Source: Cellulosimicrobium funkei (GTDB taxonomy: Bacteria; Actinomycetota; Actinomycetes; Actinomycetales; Cellulomonadaceae). From it: DNA of 64,000 bases. Shown in pieces: positions 58,957 to 64,000 of this stretch. The notes beneath the pieces were generated by a model. That model worked only from the letters and a program-made list of their open reading frames with translations, did no database searches and had not been told where the DNA came from. Both the position numbers and the translations under genes were made by a program. Location: positions 1-64,000 of the forward strand of contig NZ_JNBQ01000012.1 of assembly GCF_001019615.1 (NCBI RefSeq), in the 5' to 3' direction. The first letter of the stretch is position 1. Every line of letters begins with the position of its first letter.

Positions 58957-59634
58957 TCAGCGGGCGAGGGCCTCGAGCCGGGCGGCGAGCTCGACCGGCC
59001 GGCTGAGCGCCACGAGGTGGCCGCCGGGCAGCGTCTCGACCTCGGTGCCCAGACGCTCGCGGGCGACGTCGCGCTGGAAGGCCACCGGGAAGAGCCGGTC
59101 GTCAGCGCCCTGGAGCACGACCGTCGGCACGGCCGGCCAGGAGGGCGCCGGCCACGGCTCGGCGAAGGAACGCTCGGACGGCTGCCGGTCGCTGCGCTGC
59201 ACGACGGCCGCGACGGCGTCGGGCACGTCGTGGAGGAAGTCGTCCACGGGGTCGAACGGCCCGAGCCCGGTCTCCGCGCGTCGCGCGGCGTGGTCGGTCG
59301 CGCGCCACCAGTCGGCCCCGGTCTCGCCCGGCAGCGGGATCATCGGGTTGAGCAGCACGAGCAGGCGGACCGCCTCGCGCTCGCACACGAGCGGGCCGAC
59401 GTACGCGCCCATGGACTGGGCCACGACGACGAGGTCGTCCCGCTCGGCCGGGCCCGCCGCGTGGTGCAGGGACGCGACGGCGACGTCGGTGAGGTCGGCC
59501 CAGCCGTAGCCCTCGTCGTGCTGGGGCAGGTCGACGGGGACGGGGAGGTGGCCGAGCCGGGCGAGCTCCGGTGCCAGCAGGTCCCAGTACGCGGGGTCGC
59601 CGCCGGCGCCGGGCAGCAGGAGGAACGTGGTCAT
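58957..59634 (-). CDS. Alpha/beta hydrolase
   Basis: 225 residues. LLLPGAGGDPAYWDLLAPEL (oxyanion region, residues 6-25), nucleophile elbow VVVAQSMGAYVGPL (Ser about 74), catalytic Asp in LQGADDRLFP and the C-terminal His in LPGGHLVALSRP. Probable esterase or lipase-like enzyme; substrate unknown. It points leftwards, converging with the VOC gene. Confidence 0.9.
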   Translation of the reverse strand: MTTFLLLPGAGGDPAYWDLLAPELARLGHLPVPVDLPQHDEGYGWADLTDVAVASLHHAAGPAERDDLVVVAQSMGAYVGPLVCEREAVRLLVLLNPMIPLPGETGADWWRATDHAARRAETGLGPFDPVDDFLHDVPDAVAAVVQRSDRQPSERSFAEPWPAPSWPAVPTVVLQGADDRLFPVAFQRDVARERLGTEVETLPGGHLVALSRPVELAARLEALAR

Positions 59635-59664
59635 GCAGGTTCGGACGGTCGGGCGCGCGTCATC

Positions 59665-60270
59665 TCATCGGTCGAGGCGCGTCGCGTCCCGCGCGTCCTG
59701 CACCTGGGCGTCGGCCTCCAGGACGAGGCCGGTCCCGTCGAGGGCGACCGCCGAGCCCGCCGCGGCGACAGGCCTGCGGGCGGCGCGGCGTCGAACCACG
59801 ACGACGACGCCGACGGCCAAGGCCAGGGCCAGCAGGACCAGCGCCGCGACACCCCACGGCGACCCGGTCGCCGCGGCGAAGGCGGCGGTCCACACGGCCC
59901 AGCCGACGGTCGCGTAGATGGTCGCGTGGATCGCGCACCCGAGCGTCATCGCGGCGAGGTAGCGGCCGAACGGCATCCGGACGACGCCCGCGGCGGCGTT
60001 GACGACCGTCTTGGTCCCGGTCGCGAGGAAGGACACGGGGACGGCGAGGACGCCCCAGCGGCGGACGGTCTCGATCCCGCGCGCCGCCGACCGACCCGAC
60101 AACCAGGCGTGGACGCGCGCGACCCACGGCTTCACGGGGCGCGTCCGGTCCAGCGTCCACGTCGTGACGAGCCGGGCGATCCAGTACGTCGCCTGCGTCC
60201 GGACGAACGCGATCGCGAAGAAGAACGCGAACAGCGCGGCGAACGGGGCGCCGTCCAGCGCGTCGGGCAC
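59665..60270 (-). CDS. DedA/VTT-domain membrane protein
   Basis: 201 residues. Membrane spans FAALFAFFFAIAFVRTQATYWIARLV, then the VTT-like core with GVLAVPVSFLATGTKTVVNAAAGVVRMPFGRYLAAMTLGCAIHATIYATVGWAVWTAAFAA (about 78-140). A further span VAALVLLALALAVGVVVVVRRR follows. The DedA family handles membrane phospholipid or proton homeostasis. It is shorter than the usual 200-220 residues only by its N-terminus. It is next to zur but on its own small transcript. Confidence 0.75.
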   Translation of the reverse strand: MPDALDGAPFAALFAFFFAIAFVRTQATYWIARLVTTWTLDRTRPVKPWVARVHAWLSGRSAARGIETVRRWGVLAVPVSFLATGTKTVVNAAAGVVRMPFGRYLAAMTLGCAIHATIYATVGWAVWTAAFAAATGSPWGVAALVLLALALAVGVVVVVRRRAARRPVAAAGSAVALDGTGLVLEADAQVQDARDATRLDR

Positions 60271-60273
60271 GGC

Positions 60274-60663
60274 TCAGTCCCGCACGGACGCGCGTGCGCA
60301 CCCCGCGCACGTGCCGAACAGCTCGATCGTGTGCTGGATGTCGACGAACCCGTGCGACGTGCCCACCTGGTTGGCCCACGCCTCGACGGTCGGGCCGTCG
60401 ATCTCGACCGTGCGGCCGCACGTGCGGCACACGAGGTGGTGGTGGTGCTCGCGCCGTTCGCACCGGCGGTAGAGGTTCTCGCCCTCCTCGGTGCGCAGCA
60501 CGTCGACGTCGCCGCCGTCCGCGAGGCTCTGGAGCGTGCGGTAGACGGTGGCGAGGCCCACGTTGTCCCCACGCGTCCGCAGGATCTCGTGGAGCTGCTG
60601 GGCGCTGCGGAAGTCGTCGAGGTTCTCCAGCGCGTCCGAGACGGCGGCGCGCTGGCGGGTCAT
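60274..60663 (-). CDS. zur: Zinc uptake regulator, Fur family (Zur)
   Basis: 129 residues from ATG 60663 (the ATG 60672 is the alternative). Winged-helix N-terminus TRQRAAVSDALENLDDFRSAQQLHEILRTRGDNVGLATVYRTLQSL. Metal region EHHHHLVCRTCGRTVE and C-terminal CAGCA give two Cys pairs for the structural zinc. The last gene of the znu operon; its ATG overlaps the znuB stop in ATGA. It should repress znuA via the site at 63461 when zinc is plentiful. Confidence 0.93.
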   Translation of the reverse strand: MTRQRAAVSDALENLDDFRSAQQLHEILRTRGDNVGLATVYRTLQSLADGGDVDVLRTEEGENLYRRCERREHHHHLVCRTCGRTVEIDGPTVEAWANQVGTSHGFVDIQHTIELFGTCAGCARASVRD

Positions 60664-61628
60664 GCGCTGCACGATTCACCTCCGGGTGTGCGGTTCGACG
60701 CCCCCGAGGGTACGAGGTCGAGCTCGACGTCGTCGGGGATGTCCGGGTGCGGGTCCCGCGCGACGCGCGGGCGTCGACGGACCCACAGCGGCCGCAGGAC
60801 CGCGACGAGGAGGTAGGTGGCGATCGCGAGGACCACGATGGTGGCGCCCGGCGAGACGTTGTTCCAGTACGTGAAGGACAGTCCGGCGACGCACACGACC
60901 ACGCCGACGACCGACGCGACGAGCATCGTCCGGCGGAACGAGCGCGTGACGAGCTGCGCGACCGCGACGGGCACGATCATCAGCGCGCTGACGAGCAGCA
61001 GCCCGACGACCCGCATCGACACCGTCACCGTGAGCGCGGCGACGACCGCGACCGCGATGTTGAGCGTCCGGACCGGCAGGCCCGACGCGCGCGCGAACTC
61101 CTCGTCGTGGCTCACGGAGAACAGCGCGGCGCGCAGCCCGAGCCCGACGAGCAGGATCACGGCGCTGAGCACGACCGTGAGGACGAGGTCCGACGACGTG
61201 ACGGTCGAGATGGAGCCGAAGAGGTACTGCATGAGGCTCCCCGAGGAGCCCCCGGCGAGCCCGATGAGCAGGACGCCGCCCGCGATGCCGCCGTAGAACA
61301 GGAGCGCGAGCGCGAGGTCGCCGCTCGTCCGGCCGCGCTCGCGCACGACCTCGATCGCGACCGCGCCGAGCACGGCCGCGACCACGGCCCCCGGGATCGC
61401 GAGCGCGTCGTTCGGGACGACGCCCATCGCGGCTCCGACGAGCCAGCCGAGCGCGACGCCGGTGAGGGCGACGTGCCCGATGCCGTCGCCGAGGAGCGAG
61501 AGCTTGCGCTGCACGAGGTACGTGCCCACGACGGGCGCGCTGACGCCGACCAGGAGCGCGGCGAGGAGGGCACGCTGCATGAGCGGGTCGGTGAGCATCA
61601 GGGAGATCTCGGAGAACACCGTGGTCAT
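60660..61628 (-). CDS. znuB: Zinc ABC transporter permease ZnuB
   Basis: 322 residues from ATG 61628. About eight spans of the ABC-3 type: PLMQRALLAALLVGVSAPVVGTYLVQRKLSLLGDGIGHVALTGVALGWLVGAAMG with the EAA-like cytoplasmic loop, then LALALLFYGGIAGGVLLIGLAGG, GLLLVSALMIVPVAVAQLVTRSFRRTM and VVGVVVCVAGLSFTYW. The start overlaps znuC. Confidence 0.92.
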   Translation of the reverse strand: MTTVFSEISLMLTDPLMQRALLAALLVGVSAPVVGTYLVQRKLSLLGDGIGHVALTGVALGWLVGAAMGVVPNDALAIPGAVVAAVLGAVAIEVVRERGRTSGDLALALLFYGGIAGGVLLIGLAGGSSGSLMQYLFGSISTVTSSDLVLTVVLSAVILLVGLGLRAALFSVSHDEEFARASGLPVRTLNIAVAVVAALTVTVSMRVVGLLLVSALMIVPVAVAQLVTRSFRRTMLVASVVGVVVCVAGLSFTYWNNVSPGATIVVLAIATYLLVAVLRPLWVRRRPRVARDPHPDIPDDVELDLVPSGASNRTPGGESCSA

Positions 61629-62455
61629 GAGGTCGTCCTGGGTGCGTGTCCCGCGGCGAGGTCGGGGTTGAGGGTGTCGGTGAGGCCCGTCTCCGGGCCG
61701 GTGGCGCGGTTGCCGGCGTCCGCGGGCTCGTGCGGGTGCAGGTGCTGGTGCGTGGCGCTCGCGTGGGTCGACGACGCGCGGGGCGGGGCGCCGTCGTGCA
61801 CGACGCGGCCGTGGCGCAGCACGACCGCGCGCTCGATGAGCGGGGCGAGCGCGCCGAGCTCGTGGAGGACGACGAGCACGGTGAGTCCGTCGCCCACGAG
61901 CCGCGTCATGGTCGCGGCGAACGCCTCCTGGCTGGGCTTGTCCACGCCGGCGACCGGCTCGTCGAGGACGAGAAGGTCGGGCCGGCGGACCAGGGCGCGC
62001 GCGATGAGCACGCGCTGCTGCTGGCCGCCCGACAGCTCGGCGGTGGAGTCGTCCGCGCGGTCGGCGAGCCCTACGAGGTCGAGCGCCTCGACCGTGCGCG
62101 CCCGCCAGCCGCGGGGGAGCCGGAGGCGGGCGCCGCCGAGGAGGCCGGAGGCGACGACCTCGGACGCCGTGGACGGCATGCCCGACGGCGCGGCGACGCG
62201 CTGCGGCACGTACCCGAGCCGCTGCCAGGGGAGGCGGGGACCGAGCGGTGCTCCGAAGAGGTCGACGGAGCCGCGGGACAGCGGCACGATCCCGACGAGA
62301 GCCCGCACGAGCGTCGACTTGCCCGACCCGTTGGCGCCGAGGACCGCGACGACCTCGCCGGCGCCGACGGTCAGGTCGATCCCGCGGAGGATCTCGCTCC
62401 CGCCGAGGGTCACGTGGACGTCGCGCGCGGCGACGAGCTCTGCTGCGTCCGTCAT
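61625..62455 (-). CDS. znuC: Zinc ABC transporter ATP-binding protein ZnuC
   Basis: 276 residues. Walker A GANGSGKST (about 40-48), LSGGQQQRVLIARALVRRPDLLVLDEPVAGVD (signature and Walker B, about 142-173), switch His in VVLHELG. The C-terminal extension has His-rich HASATHQHLHPHEP, fitting zinc handling. ATG 62455 with the stop coupled to znuB (ATGA). Confidence 0.94.
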   Translation of the reverse strand: MTDAAELVAARDVHVTLGGSEILRGIDLTVGAGEVVAVLGANGSGKSTLVRALVGIVPLSRGSVDLFGAPLGPRLPWQRLGYVPQRVAAPSGMPSTASEVVASGLLGGARLRLPRGWRARTVEALDLVGLADRADDSTAELSGGQQQRVLIARALVRRPDLLVLDEPVAGVDKPSQEAFAATMTRLVGDGLTVLVVLHELGALAPLIERAVVLRHGRVVHDGAPPRASSTHASATHQHLHPHEPADAGNRATGPETGLTDTLNPDLAAGHAPRTTS

Positions 62456-63441
62456 GAGCAGACGAGGCCGGAGGTGAGCGCCTCGAGGTTGGACTCCATG
62501 ACCTCACGGTAGTCCGTCGCGCCCTCCGCGAGGCTCTCGAGCGGGTCGAGCAGAGCGGTCTGCACGCCGAGGTCGTCGGCGAGCGTCTGAGTCACCTTGG
62601 GGCTCACGAGCGTCTCGAAGAAGAGGGTGGTCACGCCGTTCTCGCGGACGACCTCGCCCACCTCGCGCAGTCGGGCGGGGGACGGCTCGGCCTCGGGGTC
62701 GATGCCCGAGATACCCACCTGGTGCAGGTCGTAGCGCTCCGCGAGGTAGCCGAACGCCTCGTGCGACGTGACGAGGGTCGCGCCCGCGCAGGGGGCGAGC
62801 GTCTGCGCGTACTCGGCGTCGAGGTCGTCGAGGTCCGCCGTGAGCGCCGCGGCCCCGGCGGCGTAGTCGTCCGCGTGGTCGGGGTCGATCGCGGAGAGCT
62901 CGTCCGCGACGGCGTCGCCGACGGCGGCGAGCCGCGTCGGGTCGAGCCAGAAGTGCGGGTCGGTCGGGCCGTGGTCGTGGCCGTCGCCGGACTCGTCCGC
63001 GTGCTCGGCGTGCTCCTCCGCGCTCTCGTCGGCGTGCGCGTCCGCGTCCTCGCCCGGGTGCTCCTCGAGCCCCGCCGACCCGGCGGCGTCGACGACGTGC
63101 TCCGGGGCGCGCTGCTCGATCCCCTCGTCGACCGCGGGCTGGAAGCCCGAGAGGTAGACCACGAGGTCGGCGTCGCCGATCGACCGCACCTGGGCGGGCG
63201 CGAGCTCGAGGTCGTGCGGCTCGGCCGCAGGCGGGGTGAGGTTGGAGACGTCGACGTGCTCGCCGCCGACCTGCTCGACGACGTACTGGAGCGGGTAGAA
63301 GGATGCGAGCACCTGGAGCCGCCCGTCGTCGTTGCCGCCGGAACCGCCGTCGCCGGGGGAGCAGGCTGCGACGAGGGCAGCCGTGGCGAGGGCGGCGGTG
63401 GTGACGAGGGCGCGACGGCGCCGGGCGGGGGAGCGGTGCAT
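62452..63441 (-). CDS. znuA: Zinc-binding lipoprotein ZnuA
   Basis: 329 residues from ATG 63441. Lipoprotein signal with lipobox LVAAC (Cys about 27). Zinc ligand region AAEPHDLELAPAQVRSIGDADLVV (His about 77). A His/Asp/Glu-rich loop lies at about 130-160 (HPGEDADAHADESAEEHAEHADESGDGHDHG), followed by DPHFWLDP, then SHEAFGYLAERY and a TLFFETLVSPK end. It delivers zinc to ZnuB/ZnuC. First gene of the operon, controlled by the Zur box just upstream. It overlaps the ZnuC start. Confidence 0.95.
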   Translation of the reverse strand: MHRSPARRRRALVTTAALATAALVAACSPGDGGSGGNDDGRLQVLASFYPLQYVVEQVGGEHVDVSNLTPPAAEPHDLELAPAQVRSIGDADLVVYLSGFQPAVDEGIEQRAPEHVVDAAGSAGLEEHPGEDADAHADESAEEHAEHADESGDGHDHGPTDPHFWLDPTRLAAVGDAVADELSAIDPDHADDYAAGAAALTADLDDLDAEYAQTLAPCAGATLVTSHEAFGYLAERYDLHQVGISGIDPEAEPSPARLREVGEVVRENGVTTLFFETLVSPKVTQTLADDLGVQTALLDPLESLAEGATDYREVMESNLEALTSGLVCS

Positions 63442-63460
63442 GGCTCCAGTCTCCGGCTTC

Positions 63461-63477
63461 TTGAGAATGAATGTCAA
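63461..63477. promoter_or_regulatory. Zur box upstream of znuA
   Basis: TTGAGAATGAATGTCAA, a 17-bp near-palindrome (8-1-8) of the Fur/Zur type, 20 bases upstream of the znuA ATG. It matches the consensus form TGANAATNATTNTCA. Zur encoded at the end of the same operon would close a feedback loop. Confidence 0.85.
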
Positions 63478-63595
63478 AACCGTTCCCGGTGAGCCGGGTC
63501 ACGGCCAGGTACGCTGGTCGGTCGGCGCCCGTGCGGGCGTCGCCCACCCGTCCAGCCCCCACGAGCCACGTGCGGGGCCGTGAGCACCAGGAGTG

Positions 63596-64000
63596 ATGTC
63601 CGTGGCCGCAGCGCCCTCACCCACCGCCCGTCTCGACGCCGTCGTCTCCCTCGCCAAGCGGCGCGGGTTCGTCTTCCCCTCGGGCGAGATCTACGGCGGT
63701 ACCCGCTCCGCCTGGGACTACGGGCCGCTCGGCACCGAGCTCAAGGAGAACATCAAGAAGCAGTGGTGGCGCGCGATGGTCACCAGCCGCGACGACGTCG
63801 TGGGCCTCGACTCCTCCGTCATCCTCCCGCGCCAGGTCTGGGTCGCCTCGGGCCACGTCGGCGTCTTCACCGACCCGCTCACGGAGTGCCTGCACTGTCA
63901 CAAGCGGTTCCGCGAGGACCAGATGATCGAGGAGTTCGAGGAGAAGAAGGGCCGCGCGCCCGAGGGCGGCCTCGCCGAGATCGTGTGCCCCAACTGCGGC
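63596..64000 (+). CDS. glyS: Glycine-tRNA ligase (partial, cut by window edge)
   Basis: 135 codons visible. [51 protein letters not shown] is the class II N-terminus of the bacterial homodimeric type, followed by [39 protein letters not shown] and CPNC zinc-site Cys. The start is ATG 63596; GTG 63602 has a better Shine-Dalgarno spacing. Divergent from znuA. Confidence 0.95.
   Translation, partial: MSVAAAPSPTARLDAVVSLAKRRGFVFPSGEIYGGTRSAWDYGPLGTELKENIKKQWWRAMVTSRDDVVGLDSSVILPRQVWVASGHVGVFTDPLTECLHCHKRFREDQMIEEFEEKKGRAPEGGLAEIVCPNCG

Overview
The window is chromosomal DNA from a high-GC actinobacterium, most likely Micrococcales (Cellulomonas/Cellulosimicrobium-like). The signs are the very strong third-position GC, many GTG starts with 4-base stop/start overlaps, a mycothiol-dependent (MDMPI) type protein, and the orders degV-comEA-comEC-holA-rpsT, lepA-hemW, hrcA-dnaJ-rsmE-HIT-phoH-ybeY-CBS protein-era and leuA...recO-uppS...zur-znuBCA-glyS. 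Species cannot be fixed by reading alone.

Region 1 (1-24.6 kb) is a competence locus broken by mobile DNA. degV, comEA and the 5' part of comEC run rightwards to about 3335. There comEC is split by a compact prophage of about 17.5 kb (about 3334-20839) whose large serine integrase gene abuts the right junction. Precise recombination at the shared TCG triplet would rejoin comEC in frame as a 900-residue protein, so the arrangement resembles the comK prophage switch of Listeria. The prophage has a complete head-tail module read leftwards: HNH, large terminase, portal, a fused protease-major capsid gene, connectors, major tail protein, short tape measure and two tail-tip proteins. It also has an AAA+ replication-type protein, a row of tiny overlapping early genes, and four rightward accessory genes at its left end bounded by terminators. 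I could recognise no endolysin and no HTH repressor. Just after comEC sits an IS5/IS427-type element with 14-bp inverted repeats and CTAG flanks. Its transposase is frame-disrupted and it carries a non-transposase passenger gene.

Region 2 (24.6-39 kb) holds holA, a three-fold 21-bp repeat and a strong terminator, rpsT, a frame-disrupted PemK/MazF-like gene, an MDMPI-type enzyme, a DJ-1/PfpI protein, lepA-hemW-acyltransferase as a coupled operon, two paralogous Pro/Gly/Tyr-rich membrane proteins, a DUF3097 protein and a DHA2-type MFS exporter.

Region 3 (39-46.5 kb) is a CIRCE-controlled heat-shock operon (hrcA, dnaJ) that runs on through rsmE, HIT, phoH, ybeY, a CBS/CorC-type membrane protein and era, nearly all translationally coupled.

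Region 4 (46.5-64 kb) holds three envelope genes, leuA with a Leu-rich leader peptide, an ABC exporter with a 41-bp near-symmetric operator and a TetR regulator, recO-uppS, a VOC protein, a hydrolase, a VTT membrane protein, and a zinc uptake operon znuA-znuC-znuB-zur with a Zur box in front of znuA. The window ends inside glyS.
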